Assembly: GCA_024639125.1 (NCBI GenBank)
Contig: JAHEJA010000014.1
Location: forward strand, 1 to 64,000
Length of the DNA stretch: 64,000 bases
Reading direction: 5' to 3'
Source of the DNA: Paracoccaceae bacterium
Lineage (GTDB): Bacteria > Pseudomonadota > Alphaproteobacteria > Rhodobacterales > Rhodobacteraceae
Shown: piece by piece, positions 55,730-64,000 of the stretch
Numbering within the stretch: position 1 is the stretch's first letter
Layout: each line of letters starts with the position of its first letter
The notes under the pieces: generated by a model
The model's database searches: none
The model's input: the letters and a program-made list of their open reading frames with translations, nothing else
Told to the model about the DNA's origin: nothing
Program-made: the position numbers and the translations under genes

Positions 55730-56259
55730 CTCTGAATTGTCCCTGTGCGGCGAATTTTACGTTGCAATGCCATAATTCCGTATAGCAGCGCCTCAGCCGT
55801 CGGAGGACATCCCGGAACATAAACATCAACGGGCACGATGCGATCACACCCGCGCACAACAGAATATGAATAGTGATAATATCCACCCCCATTCGCGCAT
55901 GATCCCATAGAAATCACATAACGCGGCTCGGGCATTTGGTCATAGACTTTGCGCAGCGCCGGGGCCATCTTATTGGTCAAAGTGCCTGCAACAATCATCA
56001 AATCGGATTGACGTGGCGAAGCACGTGGCGCCGTACCAAACCGTTCCATATCATAACGCGGCATTGCCGTATGCATCATTTCAACCGCACAACAGGCCAA
56101 ACCAAATGTCATCCAATGCAATGACCCAGTGCGTGCCCAGTTAATGATATCTTCTGTCGAAGTTAGCAAGAAACCTTTGTCTTGCAATTCTCGATTCAGC
56201 TCTTGGGTTGCAACCTCTTTGTCGAACCCTGCTGTATTGGCTCCGGTCATCACTCCCAT
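55726..56259 (-). CDS. nuoB: NADH-quinone oxidoreductase subunit B
   Basis: 177 residues carrying the terminal 4Fe-4S cluster N2. Ligands lie in [10 protein letters not shown] (adjacent cysteines), [12 protein letters not shown] and [18 protein letters not shown] 56259 ([13 protein letters not shown]) is taken, overlapping nuoA by ten bases; ATG 56250 is an alternative. The longer frame to 56331 lies within nuoA. Confidence 0.96.
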   Translation of the reverse strand: MGVMTGANTAGFDKEVATQELNRELQDKGFLLTSTEDIINWARTGSLHWMTFGLACCAVEMMHTAMPRYDMERFGTAPRASPRQSDLMIVAGTLTNKMAPALRKVYDQMPEPRYVISMGSCANGGGYYHYSYSVVRGCDRIVPVDVYVPGCPPTAEALLYGIMALQRKIRRTGTIQR

Positions 56260-56615
56260 TCGAGCGCCCCCTTCTTCCATTCGTAGGCAAAGCCTGCGGT
56301 TAAAACACCCAAAAACACCATCATTGACCAAAATCCGACCATGCTCACGTCTTTAAAGGCAACGGCCCAAGGGAACAGGAATGCAATTTCAAGGTCAAAA
56401 ATGATGAACAAGATAGATACAAGATAAAACCGCACATCAAACTTCATGCGCGCATCATCGAATGCGTTGAATCCACATTCATATGCGGAAATTTTCTCAG
56501 GGTCAGGATTTCTAACAGCGACCACAACCGCTGCGAGGATCAAAACAAGACCAAGCCCAATGGCAATGGCCAAAAACACGAGGATTGGGAGGTACTCCCT
56601 CAACATCTCATCCAC
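56250..56615 (-). CDS. nuoA: NADH-quinone oxidoreductase subunit A
   Basis: 121 residues, three membrane helices, first gene of the nuo operon. The conserved loop [20 protein letters not shown] (about 41-60) contains the quinone-cavity cysteine, followed by [20 protein letters not shown]. Complete. AAAGGAG precedes the start region. Regulatory DNA lies at 56616-56921. Confidence 0.96.
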   Translation of the reverse strand: MDEMLREYLPILVFLAIAIGLGLVLILAAVVVAVRNPDPEKISAYECGFNAFDDARMKFDVRFYLVSILFIIFDLEIAFLFPWAVAFKDVSMVGFWSMMVFLGVLTAGFAYEWKKGALEWE

Positions 56616-56672
56616 AGATGGCTCCTTTCATGCGAGCGACACAATAGCCGCTTTGCGTACTGGCTTGAGCGT

Positions 56673-56701
56673 GGTTTACCCCCGCTTCATCGCAGGGTCA
56701 A
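56673..56701 (-). promoter_or_regulatory. Possible nuoA promoter
   Basis: On the minus strand TTGACC (56701-56696) is followed after exactly 17 bases by TAAACC (56678-56673), about 60 bases before the nuoA start. The -35 box is good and the -10 box poor, which suggests dependence on an activator or a wrong -10 choice. Confidence 0.3.
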
Positions 56702-56749
56702 CAAGCCAGCTTCACATTCAATTTTGCGAACATGTTGTGCTCATGGTCA

Positions 56750-56767
56750 TGTATATCTTTGTATACA
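56750..56767. promoter_or_regulatory. TGTATA-N6-TATACA dyad upstream of nuo
   Basis: Six-base arms, exact, around TCTTTG, about 50 bases upstream of the possible nuo -35 box. This fits an activator site but short AT-rich dyads arise by chance. Confidence 0.25.
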
Positions 56768-56921
56768 AGGGAAACGTCCCATAATTTATAGTGTTACCCC
56801 AGAAGCGCTAAAATATTTTTTCACAGTACAAACATCAACTTTTGGTTATTTTTATAAACTTTTCAAACAGAGCCATGCCATTTCCCAAACGTTAACGCGT
56901 TTGTTTCCCATTTGAGTCGCC

Positions 56922-58862
56922 TCATCCATCTACAAAAGAAGCAAGGGTTTGTCCTGAATCCACTTGATCCCCATCCGCACAATAAACGTCTTCGACCGTG
57001 CCATCCTTGGGTGCACGCAACGTATGTTCCATTTTCATGGCCTCTAAGGTGACGACTGGATCGCCTTCTTTGACCTCTTGCCCTTTGGCAACAAACACGG
57101 TGCGGATCAAACCTGGCATTGGCGACAAAATCACATTTGCATCCCCCGTTGCAGATCCGGCTCGGTCCAAAGGATCGGCAAGCCTGAACTCTAACGACGG
57201 CGTTCCAAAGACGGTTATGCGTTTTCCATGCAAAACAGCAAACGGCAGCACACAATCGTTCAGCCATGCTTTGCCATGTGCAAATGTAATTCGTGACTCA
57301 GATGCCGTGATGCCACCATGTGAACATTCTATATCAAGATAATCCGCGCCATATGAATAGGACACAGCAATCGCCTCGTCCTCAGACCAAAGGTCGATGC
57401 TTTGCCACAACTGAGACCATAAATGAAATCCGGTCACAGCGGATCTTGCAAGTGAGGTTGCACAAAGCAGAGCCGCCGCAATAGACGCCAAAGTGATCTG
57501 CTGTGGCAACACCAATTGATCCAAGTCCCGCTCGATCAATCCCGTGTCCATATCAGCCTGTTCAAACCCGCTGTGCTCACACAGGGCGGACAAAAACCCT
57601 AAATTGGTCACCGCGCCAGCGACTTGAGTGTTCTTCAATGCCTTTGATAGCTTTGCCAACGCCTCTTTTCGGGTTGCCCCATGCGTAATCACCTTAGCGA
57701 TCATCGGATCATAAAATGGTGAAATCGTATCCCCGGCTCTTACACCAGTGTCGTTACGCGCCTCGGGATCAAATTTCAAATGATCCAATGTTCCTGTGGC
57801 AGGCAAAAATCCTTTGGGCACATCTTCGGCGTAAAGCCGTGCTTCAAAAGCATGCCCATTTATGGAAATATCGGACTGCGTCAAAGGCAAAGCCGCACCA
57901 CTGGCAACCCGCAACTGCCACTCGACAAGGTCAATTCCAGTGATCGCTTCGGTGACTGGGTGCTCTACCTGAAGCCGCGTATTCATCTCCATGAACCAAA
58001 ACCCATCGGGACGCAGCCCATGCGCACCATCCACAATGAATTCCACTGTGCCTGCACCGCAATAACCTATCGCTTCTGCCGCCCGCACTGCGGCCTCTCC
58101 CATTGCCAAACGCACTGCATCAGTCATCCCAGGAGCAGGCGCTTCTTCAATCACCTTTTGATGCCTGCGCTGCAAAGAACAATCTCGCTCATATAAATGA
58201 AGCGCCTGCGTCCCATCCCCAAAGACTTGCATTTCAATATGACGCGGCTGCAAAATATATTTTTCGATTAATACATCAGCATTGCCAAAGGCTGTTCGCG
58301 CCTCTGCCTGAGCCGACGCCAGAGCAGCTGAAAACTCAGCTGCGCAGTCCACGCGGCGCATACCCTTACCACCGCCGCCTGCCACAGCTTTGATCAAAAC
58401 CGGATACCCAATGCTGCTTGCCTCTTTAGCCAGCCGTTCAGGATCCTGATCTGTCCCGTGATACCCGGGAACAACTGGAACCCCTGCGGCCTCCATTAGC
58501 ACTTTGGCCGCGTCCTTTAATCCCATCGCCCGAATAGCCGAAGCAGAAGGCCCCACAAAGGCCAGCCCAGCGGCTTCGACAGCCTCAACAAAATCCGGGT
58601 TCTCGGACAAAAAACCATACCCGGGATGGACCGCCTCTGCGCCGTGCGCAATTGCTGCGGCAATGATCTTATCCACACATAGATAACTTTCACTCGGTTG
58701 CGATCCCCCAATATATACGGCCTCATCCGCCATCGACACATGACGTGCTTTGGCATCCGCATCAGAATACACCGCGACCACTTTGCATCCCAAGCGATGC
58801 GCCGTTTGCGTGATCCGGCATGCAATTTCACCACGATTGGCGATCAATATTTTCTTAAACAT
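56922..58862 (-). CDS. mccA: Methylcrotonyl-CoA carboxylase biotin-carrying alpha subunit
   Basis: 646 residues from ATG 58862, with GGAGG upstream. Biotin carboxylase domain about 1-450: KILIANRGEIACRI, ATP-grasp IKAVAGGGGKGMRRV, EMNTRLQVEHPVTE. C-terminal biotinyl domain with VTLEAMKMEHTLRAP, where the lysine is biotinylated by BirA. With MccB it carboxylates 3-methylcrotonyl-CoA in leucine breakdown. Related acyl-CoA carboxylases look alike; the ivd and mccB neighbours decide the assignment. Confidence 0.92.
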   Translation of the reverse strand: MFKKILIANRGEIACRITQTAHRLGCKVVAVYSDADAKARHVSMADEAVYIGGSQPSESYLCVDKIIAAAIAHGAEAVHPGYGFLSENPDFVEAVEAAGLAFVGPSASAIRAMGLKDAAKVLMEAAGVPVVPGYHGTDQDPERLAKEASSIGYPVLIKAVAGGGGKGMRRVDCAAEFSAALASAQAEARTAFGNADVLIEKYILQPRHIEMQVFGDGTQALHLYERDCSLQRRHQKVIEEAPAPGMTDAVRLAMGEAAVRAAEAIGYCGAGTVEFIVDGAHGLRPDGFWFMEMNTRLQVEHPVTEAITGIDLVEWQLRVASGAALPLTQSDISINGHAFEARLYAEDVPKGFLPATGTLDHLKFDPEARNDTGVRAGDTISPFYDPMIAKVITHGATRKEALAKLSKALKNTQVAGAVTNLGFLSALCEHSGFEQADMDTGLIERDLDQLVLPQQITLASIAAALLCATSLARSAVTGFHLWSQLWQSIDLWSEDEAIAVSYSYGADYLDIECSHGGITASESRITFAHGKAWLNDCVLPFAVLHGKRITVFGTPSLEFRLADPLDRAGSATGDANVILSPMPGLIRTVFVAKGQEVKEGDPVVTLEAMKMEHTLRAPKDGTVEDVYCADGDQVDSGQTLASFVDG

Positions 58863-58953
58863 TCCTGCCTCCATTGGCATAGTCGGCGCATGCATCCATC
58901 TTCATCTTTGAAAAAATACTCAAATTACACCCCCTCAAACCATACGCCGGTCA

Positions 58954-60558
58954 TTACATACGAAACACGCCAAAGCGCGTTTCCTCAATTGGTGCATTCA
59001 GGGCTGCACGCAGCGAAAGATATAGCACTTCACGGCTTTTACGCGGATCAATGATCCCATCATCCCAAAGCCGCGCAGAGGCATAAAGCGGGTGACTTTG
59101 CTCTTCGAACATATCAATCGTTGGTTGCTTGAATGCGGCCTCTTCTTCGTCGCTCCAACTGCCACCAGCGCGCTCGATACCATCTCGTTTAACAGTCGCA
59201 AGAACCCCTGCGGCTTGCGCACCACCCATCACAGAAATGCGCGAATTCGGCCAGCTCCACAAGAAACGTGGCTGATAGGCGCGCCCCGCCATCCCATAAT
59301 TCCCTGCGCCAAATGACCCACCAACCAGCATGGTTACCTTGGGAACAGAAGTGGTTGCAACAGCTGTCACCATTTTGGCACCATGACGCGCAATGCCTTC
59401 GTTTTCATAGCGACGGCCCACCATGAAACCCGTTATGTTTTGCAAAAAGACCAGTGGTATTTTACGTTGTGAACAAAGCTCCACAAAATGTGCGCCTTTT
59501 TGTGCTGCTTCGCTAAATAGCACACCGTTGTTCGCAATAATCCCAATCGGGCAGCCCCTTAGATGTGCAAACCCTGTAACCAAGGTTTCACCAAATCTTG
59601 GCTTGAATTCATCAAAACGCGATCCATCAACCAATCGCATGATTACTTCGCGGATGTCATAAGGCGTACGTAAATCAGCTGGCACAACACCAAGAATTTC
59701 TTCTGGATCATAAGCTGGCTCCTCTGACGGTTGCCAGTTCACATTTGTCGATTTGTCAAAATTTAAATGCGACACGGCACGACGCGCCAAGGCCAATGCA
59801 TGTGCGTCATCTTCGGCCAAGTAATCCGCAACGCCTGACAATCGCGTATGCACATCTCCGCCCCCCAAATCTTCGGCACTGACGATTTCACCAGTTGCCG
59901 CTTTGACCAAAGGCGGACCAGCTAGGAAAATAGTCCCTTGCTCTTTGACAATTATGGTCACATCCGACATTGCGGGCACATATGCCCCACCCGCTGTACA
60001 AGACCCCATCACAACGGCTATTTGCGGAATGCCTGCCGCACTCATGCGGGCTTGATTGTAAAAGATACGACCAAAATGATCGCGATCCGGAAATACCTCG
60101 TCTTGGTTAGGTAAATTTGCACCACCACTATCAACCAGATACACACAGGGCAGTCGGCATTCTTGGGCGATCTCTTGGGCGCGCAGATGCTTTTTCACGG
60201 TCATCGGGTAGTAAGTGCCGCCTTTGACCGTGGCGTCATTGCAGATAATCATGCATTCTTGTCCATGGATCACCCCAACGCCAGCGATCACGCCGGCACA
60301 AGGGGCTGCCCCATCATAAAGCCCATGCGCTGCGGTCGAGCCGACCTCAAGGAACCAAGACCCGGCATCCAACAGATTTGCCACGCGGTCCCGTGGCAAC
60401 ATTTTACCACGCGACACATGACGCGTCCGCGATTTTTCGCCGCCGCCCATGGCAGCCGCATTTGCGGCTTCTTGTATCTGTGCAATTGCGTCGAGATGCG
60501 CCAAGCGATTGGCTTTATAGGTCTCGGATGAAGTCACAATTTTGGATTGGAGTTTCAT
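58954..60558 (-). CDS. mccB: Methylcrotonyl-CoA carboxylase carboxyltransferase beta subunit
   Basis: 534 residues. Two crotonase-fold halves: [39 protein letters not shown] (N-domain oxyanion region), then [20 protein letters not shown] and [20 protein letters not shown] (C-domain). Transfers carboxyl from biotin to 3-methylcrotonyl-CoA. Its start overlaps the acyl-CoA synthetase stop by four bases; mccA follows after 91 bases, a spacer that includes a possible repeat-like CAAATTACACCCCCTC stretch. Confidence 0.94.
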   Translation of the reverse strand: MKLQSKIVTSSETYKANRLAHLDAIAQIQEAANAAAMGGGEKSRTRHVSRGKMLPRDRVANLLDAGSWFLEVGSTAAHGLYDGAAPCAGVIAGVGVIHGQECMIICNDATVKGGTYYPMTVKKHLRAQEIAQECRLPCVYLVDSGGANLPNQDEVFPDRDHFGRIFYNQARMSAAGIPQIAVVMGSCTAGGAYVPAMSDVTIIVKEQGTIFLAGPPLVKAATGEIVSAEDLGGGDVHTRLSGVADYLAEDDAHALALARRAVSHLNFDKSTNVNWQPSEEPAYDPEEILGVVPADLRTPYDIREVIMRLVDGSRFDEFKPRFGETLVTGFAHLRGCPIGIIANNGVLFSEAAQKGAHFVELCSQRKIPLVFLQNITGFMVGRRYENEGIARHGAKMVTAVATTSVPKVTMLVGGSFGAGNYGMAGRAYQPRFLWSWPNSRISVMGGAQAAGVLATVKRDGIERAGGSWSDEEEAAFKQPTIDMFEEQSHPLYASARLWDDGIIDPRKSREVLYLSLRAALNAPIEETRFGVFRM

Positions 60559-62126
60559 GAGGTTGTCTCCGTTTCGCGGATTGCCCGCGCTCTAAGGTCT
60601 TTGCGGATTACTTTGCCAGTCACCGTCATAGGTAAGGCATCCAAGAAAGCTAATTCTCTAGGATAAGAGTACAGCGTAAGTTTTTGTTTTACATGATTTA
60701 TTATATCATCTCTTAAATCATCATTCGGTAGAAAATCGGGTTTCAGCACCACATAGGCTTTGACGATTTCAGTGCGCAAGGGATCAGGTTTTCCAACAAC
60801 GCCGACCGTGGCAACCGCTGCGTGCTGAAGAATACAATCTTCGATTTCAGAGGGACCAATACGATAGCCAGCAGACGTAATGACATCATCTTCTCGGCCC
60901 ACAAACCGAAGATAATCTCCATCCCAAATACCCCGATCACCCGTCAGCATCCAATCACCTTTGAATTTCGCTTGGGTTTGTTCAGGTTTGTTCCAATAGC
61001 CAAGCATCATGCTTGCGGCCCCTTTGCGGATCGCAACGTCACCTTCGTCTAGGCTGGGATGACCGTCTTGATCCAAGACCGCAAGCTCGAACCCCGGAAC
61101 GGCTTTGCCGATACAACCCGGCTTGGGATCAAACCAAAAAGATGCGCTAGATGCCACCATATTGCATTCGGTTTGTCCGTAAAATTCGTTAATGTCCACG
61201 CCCAACGCACGGCGCCCCCAAGCCAACATTTCCGCCCCTAATGGTTCGCCGCCTGATCCAACGGTGCGCAGGCCTTGGGCGCTAAATTCATGTGCCTTGA
61301 GCATGCGTAGGGCAGTTGGTGGAAAGAACACATTTTTTATAGGCAACTTGCTCAGAACATCGTGGCAATAGCTTGGAGAAAACTTATCCGCGCGTGCCGC
61401 AACAACCGGCACCCCCAATGCCAATCCTGGCATAAGTACGTCGAACAAACCGCCAATCCATGCCCAATCCGCCGGCGTCCAAAGACAATCGCCAGCGTGA
61501 CCCAATCCATTATGTGACATTTCCACACCGGGCAGATGCCCTGTCAGAACCCGATGCGCATGCAATGCGCCTTTGGGTGCGCCGGTGGTTCCTGATGTGT
61601 AAATCAAAACAGCAGGATCTTGGCTTTGGGTTTGGACAGTGTCAAACCGTCGTTTCCCCAAGTTTAGGGTTTCTGGTACGACACAGTCCCATGTCGCGTT
61701 TTCCAAACCACGATGCCCTTGAGGATCGGTTATGACAATTCTGGTATCTGAATCCTGTAGCCGAGTTGCCAAAGCATCTGGCCCAAACAGTTTAAACAAT
61801 GGGATCGAAATGGCCCCCAATTTCCAGATCGCTATATGAGCCGCCGCAGTCCATGCGGATTGGCTTCTTAAGACACCAACGCGATCTCCCTGTTGGACCC
61901 CCATGTCCAACAAGTGCCATGCCAAACCATCGGCCATTGCCCTTAGATCAGCATAGGGTATGTCCTGTGGATGATCGGGATCAAACGCTTCTATGATTGC
62001 AACGCGATTGGGATCGGTATCCGCCCAGCGATCACAAACCTGTTCCGCCATATTCAAATGGGGTGGAATGGACCATTTGAAGTCATTCACTGCCTCAAGA
62101 TAGGTATTATAAGTAATTGTTTTCAA
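60555..62126 (-). CDS. AMP-forming acyl-CoA synthetase in leucine cluster
   Basis: 523 residues from TTG 62126; GGAGG sits seven bases upstream and no ATG fits. The AMP-binding motif is [20 protein letters not shown] (about 174-193), [12 protein letters not shown] is the adenylate loop, [20 protein letters not shown] the hinge region, and [12 protein letters not shown] carries the C-terminal lysine. It activates a carboxylic acid to its CoA ester. Context suggests isovalerate, acetoacetate or another leucine-derived acid, but the acid cannot be fixed from sequence. It begins directly after the small gene at 62127. Confidence 0.88.
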   Translation of the reverse strand: MKTITYNTYLEAVNDFKWSIPPHLNMAEQVCDRWADTDPNRVAIIEAFDPDHPQDIPYADLRAMADGLAWHLLDMGVQQGDRVGVLRSQSAWTAAAHIAIWKLGAISIPLFKLFGPDALATRLQDSDTRIVITDPQGHRGLENATWDCVVPETLNLGKRRFDTVQTQSQDPAVLIYTSGTTGAPKGALHAHRVLTGHLPGVEMSHNGLGHAGDCLWTPADWAWIGGLFDVLMPGLALGVPVVAARADKFSPSYCHDVLSKLPIKNVFFPPTALRMLKAHEFSAQGLRTVGSGGEPLGAEMLAWGRRALGVDINEFYGQTECNMVASSASFWFDPKPGCIGKAVPGFELAVLDQDGHPSLDEGDVAIRKGAASMMLGYWNKPEQTQAKFKGDWMLTGDRGIWDGDYLRFVGREDDVITSAGYRIGPSEIEDCILQHAAVATVGVVGKPDPLRTEIVKAYVVLKPDFLPNDDLRDDIINHVKQKLTLYSYPRELAFLDALPMTVTGKVIRKDLRARAIRETETTS

Positions 62127-62441
62127 TTACATACCTCCATTTGACTGTATCATAGACAATGTCTGTCCCCATGGGCCTATGGAATAGCTGACCTTTGTAA
62201 TATCTTTGTGTGTGCAGGTCACGATCATACGTTCCCAAAACCGGTTGCCTGGGGTTGCAAAACAGTCAGAACTATCCGCAGGAAGGCCCAGCGCGTCCAT
62301 TGATTGCAAATACACACCAACATAAAAATCTATGATATCTGTTTCGGTTAATCGTGCGGTTTTCACCCCCAAACGTAAACCGAATGCGGCAACAACGAAA
62401 CAGATCAAAAGGATCATACGCCAAGGGGTAAAGCGCAGCAT
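62127..62441 (-). CDS. Small unknown protein in leucine cluster
   Basis: 104 residues. One N-terminal membrane helix or signal (MILLICFVVAAFGLRLGV), then a soluble domain with two cysteines (SDCFATPG and VTCTHKD). No motif or family recognised. It lies one base after the ivd stop and abuts the acyl-CoA synthetase, so it is part of the operon. Function unknown; a periplasmic role is suggested only by the N-terminus. Confidence 0.68.
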   Translation of the reverse strand: MLRFTPWRMILLICFVVAAFGLRLGVKTARLTETDIIDFYVGVYLQSMDALGLPADSSDCFATPGNRFWERMIVTCTHKDITKVSYSIGPWGQTLSMIQSNGGM

Positions 62442-62442
62442 A

Positions 62443-63606
62443 TTAACGCATGGACCCCATCATTTCACGACCAATCAACATACGCCGAATTTCCGACGTC
62501 CCAGCACCGATTTCCATCAACTTAGCGTCCCGGAAAATGCGCCCCACGGGGTTGTCGTTCAAATATCCTGCACCACCCATCGCTTGCACGGCTTGGTGTG
62601 CAACTTTCATTGCTTCCTCGCTAGAATACAGCACGCAGGCCGCCGCATCTTGGCGCGTGACTTGACCGCGATCACAGGCTTTGGCAACTTCGTAAACATA
62701 GGCGCGTGCGGTATTCATGGCTGTATACATATCCGCCATTTTCCCCTGCATCAGTTGAAAATCACCAATACTTTGACCAAACTGTTTGCGTTCGACCATA
62801 TAGGGCATGATTTCATCCAAACAGGCCGCCATGATGCCCGTGCCAATTCCGGCCAAGACGACGCGCTCATAGTCCAGACCAGACATCAAAACGCGCACGC
62901 CCTTGCCCTCTTCGCCCAGAATGTTTTCAAACGGGACTTCGACATCTTCGAACACCAGCTCGGCAGTATTTGAACCACGCATGCCTAATTTATCAAAATG
63001 CTTGGAGGTTGAAAAACCTTTCATCGTTTTTTCAATCAAAAAGGCCGTTATGCCTTTGGATCCAGCATCCATATCGGTTTTTGCATAAACCACCAAAGTA
63101 TCCGCATCGGGCCCATTGGTGATCCAGTATTTACTGCCATTCAAACGAAAATAACCATTACGCTTTTCCGCCCTCAGCTGCATGGACACGACATCCGATC
63201 CGGCAGAGGGTTCAGACATCGCCAATGCACCGACATGTTCGCCGCTGATCAATTTGGGAAGATAGTGTTCTTTCTGTGCTGGTGTTCCATTTAGGTTGAT
63301 TTGATTCACACAAAGGTTTGAATGCGCACCATAAGACAGGCTTACGCTTGCACTGGCGCGGGCGATTTCTTCGACAGCGATAGTATGCGCAAGATAGCCC
63401 ATATTCGCACCACCGAAATCCTCGGAGACTGTAATCCCCAAAAGCCCCAAATCGCCCATTTCACGCCAAAGTTTCGCTGGAAATTCATTCTTTTGATCGA
63501 CCTCGGCAGCAATCGGCTTGACCCGATCTTGTGCCCACCGATGCGCAACGTCGCGCAGGGCATTGATTTCTTCCCCTAGATCGAATGTCATAGACCCCAA
63601 AAACAT
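62443..63606 (-). CDS. ivd: Isovaleryl-CoA dehydrogenase
   Basis: FAD enzyme that oxidises isovaleryl-CoA to 3-methylcrotonyl-CoA. 387 residues from ATG 63606, with AAAGGA seven bases upstream; an in-frame TTG/ATG further out (63636) lies inside the operator. [16 protein letters not shown] and [19 protein letters not shown] are acyl-CoA dehydrogenase signatures, and [19 protein letters not shown] holds the Glu in the position characteristic of isovaleryl-CoA dehydrogenases. [20 protein letters not shown] closes. First gene of the leucine operon. Confidence 0.93.
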   Translation of the reverse strand: MFLGSMTFDLGEEINALRDVAHRWAQDRVKPIAAEVDQKNEFPAKLWREMGDLGLLGITVSEDFGGANMGYLAHTIAVEEIARASASVSLSYGAHSNLCVNQINLNGTPAQKEHYLPKLISGEHVGALAMSEPSAGSDVVSMQLRAEKRNGYFRLNGSKYWITNGPDADTLVVYAKTDMDAGSKGITAFLIEKTMKGFSTSKHFDKLGMRGSNTAELVFEDVEVPFENILGEEGKGVRVLMSGLDYERVVLAGIGTGIMAACLDEIMPYMVERKQFGQSIGDFQLMQGKMADMYTAMNTARAYVYEVAKACDRGQVTRQDAAACVLYSSEEAMKVAHQAVQAMGGAGYLNDNPVGRIFRDAKLMEIGAGTSEIRRMLIGREMMGSMR

Positions 63607-63619
63607 GGCATTTCCTTTT

Positions 63620-63637
63620 ATTGAACACTTGTTCAAT
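63620..63637. promoter_or_regulatory. TetR-type palindromic operator before ivd
   Basis: ATTGAACA (63620-63627) and TGTTCAAT (63630-63637) are exact reverse complements around CT. The palindrome directly follows the -10 box on the minus strand and ends just before the ribosome-binding site. Its size and symmetry suit a TetR-family repressor, but no tetR gene is in the window. Confidence 0.6.
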
Positions 63638-63666
63638 ACTTAAGCCCTGTAATTTTTCTGCGTCAA
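63638..63666 (-). promoter_or_regulatory. Probable ivd promoter
   Basis: On the minus strand TTGACG (63666-63661) is followed after 17 bases by TTAAGT (63643-63638). Transcription would start within the palindrome at 63620-63637, so a bound repressor would block it. Confidence 0.45.
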
Positions 63667-63688
63667 GCCCGACAAATAAGAACCTTAC

Positions 63689-63701
63689 GTCCCAAAGGGA
63701 C
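63689..63701. repeat. Short dyad GTCCC-AAA-GGGAC
   Basis: Exact five-base arms around AAA in the divergent spacer between ivd and the cation transporter gene. It may be an operator for either gene; too short for confidence. Confidence 0.25.
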
Positions 63702-63754
63702 TTGATCCGCTTTCATTCCGATGCCACAGAGATAGCAACGAAAGGCCCATTTAC

Positions 63755-64000
63755 ATGACCCCAGTTATCCGCCTTGCCCTAGGAAGTCTGATTGTCGCCG
63801 TTCTGGTGCTTGGGATCAAATTTTGGGCCTATTGGATCACAGGATCGGTTGCGCTTTTCTCGGATGCATTGGAAAGCATTGTCAATTTTGCCTCTGCCCT
63901 TGCAGCATTGATTGCGGTCCGGCTTGCCGCCATTCCAGCAGACGGCAATCATCCCTATGGTCATGACAAAGCGGAATTAATCAGCGCGATCCTAGAAGGC
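63755..64000 (+). CDS. Cation diffusion facilitator transporter, partial
   Basis: The first 82 residues are present; the rest lies beyond the right edge. Two membrane helices (about 5-28 and 31-58) are followed by NHPYGHDKAELISAILEG. GSVALFSDALESIVNFASAL carries the helix 2 metal-site aspartate of CDF proteins, and HPYGHDKAE is a family signature. Such transporters export zinc, iron, cobalt or manganese by proton antiport; the metal is not predictable from this part. It is divergent from the ivd operon. Confidence 0.88.
   Translation, partial: MTPVIRLALGSLIVAVLVLGIKFWAYWITGSVALFSDALESIVNFASALAALIAVRLAAIPADGNHPYGHDKAELISAILEG

Larger units (their letters stand above)
56616..56921. other. Intergenic region between mccA and nuoA
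   Basis: About 306 bases between two leftward genes. It includes the probable nuo promoter, a TGTATA/TATACA dyad (56750-56767), an AT-rich stretch (about 56780-56860) and a small dyad CAAACG/CGTTTG near the mccA end. I see no open frame, RNA gene or intrinsic terminator for mccA. Confidence 0.55.

Noticed and set aside
1-64000. tRNA genes, CRISPR arrays, transposases, phage genes
   Set aside because: Reading both strands I saw no T-loop/acceptor pattern, regularly spaced repeats, transposase motifs or phage structural genes.

Overview
The window comes from the chromosome of an alphaproteobacterium, most likely a Rhodobacteraceae member of the Roseobacter group with moderate GC. The evidence is the protein content: Rhodobacterales-type IF3, a complex I operon with the extra reading frames typical of Rhodobacterales, a NuoE with a C-terminal helix-hairpin-helix extension, a DUF5337 protein, RNase J beside birA and coaX, and a leucine-degradation cluster. 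No genus can be fixed from the sequence alone. I see no rRNA, tRNA, CRISPR array, insertion sequence or prophage. Most of the window is core chromosome, with small lineage-specific genes between the housekeeping blocks.

Layout. 1-1325: the 5' part of an extremely acidic membrane-anchored protein (minus strand, cut by the edge), then infC, which starts at an ATA codon and ends in a clear intrinsic terminator. 1324-5479 (minus): a four-gene module of molybdenum-hydroxylase maturation genes (MoxR/CoxD, CoxE, XdhC/CoxI, molybdopterin-binding protein) without hydroxylase structural genes. 5673-7745: a glycosyltransferase-like gene and an associated unknown gene. 7788-11238: pyrC, pyrE and dnaB, with a perfect DnaA box before dnaB. 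11351-12024: a 10-codon reading frame and an unknown membrane/coiled-coil gene. 12206-17228: alr, mlaE, mlaF, a small membrane protein, radA and cvpA, closed by a terminator. 17301-22803: purF, a DUF2199 gene, an SDR, surE, pcm and an NlpD-like lipoprotein. 22809-25210 (minus): a DUF815 ATPase and tatABC. 25653-34000: scattered genes, namely a secreted small protein, an ABC ATPase, a sodium:solute symporter, an atypical SDR, a Hint-domain protein, a BLUF photoreceptor, prfC and a second glycosyltransferase. 34045-36058: a DEAD-box helicase and a marR-type regulator with a long dyad against its start codon.

36059-56615 (minus) is one long operon, nuoA to nuoN followed by birA, coaX and the RNase J gene. 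All 14 complex I subunits are present. Between them lie six non-subunit genes: an HHH-domain paralog of the NuoE tail, DUF5337, two small lipoproteins, a 47-residue membrane protein and a carboxymuconolactone-decarboxylase-like protein. 56922-63606 (minus) is a leucine/isovalerate catabolic operon: isovaleryl-CoA dehydrogenase, an unknown small protein, an acyl-CoA synthetase, and the beta and alpha subunits of methylcrotonyl-CoA carboxylase. A TetR-style palindrome lies directly downstream of its promoter -10 element. The right edge cuts a cation diffusion facilitator gene.

Nothing here is an obvious new defence or mobile system. The most unusual items are the ATA start of infC, the base-free acidic low-complexity protein, the 10-codon reading frame, the NuoE tail module and its paralog inside the nuo operon, and two well-formed regulatory dyads (marR and ivd).
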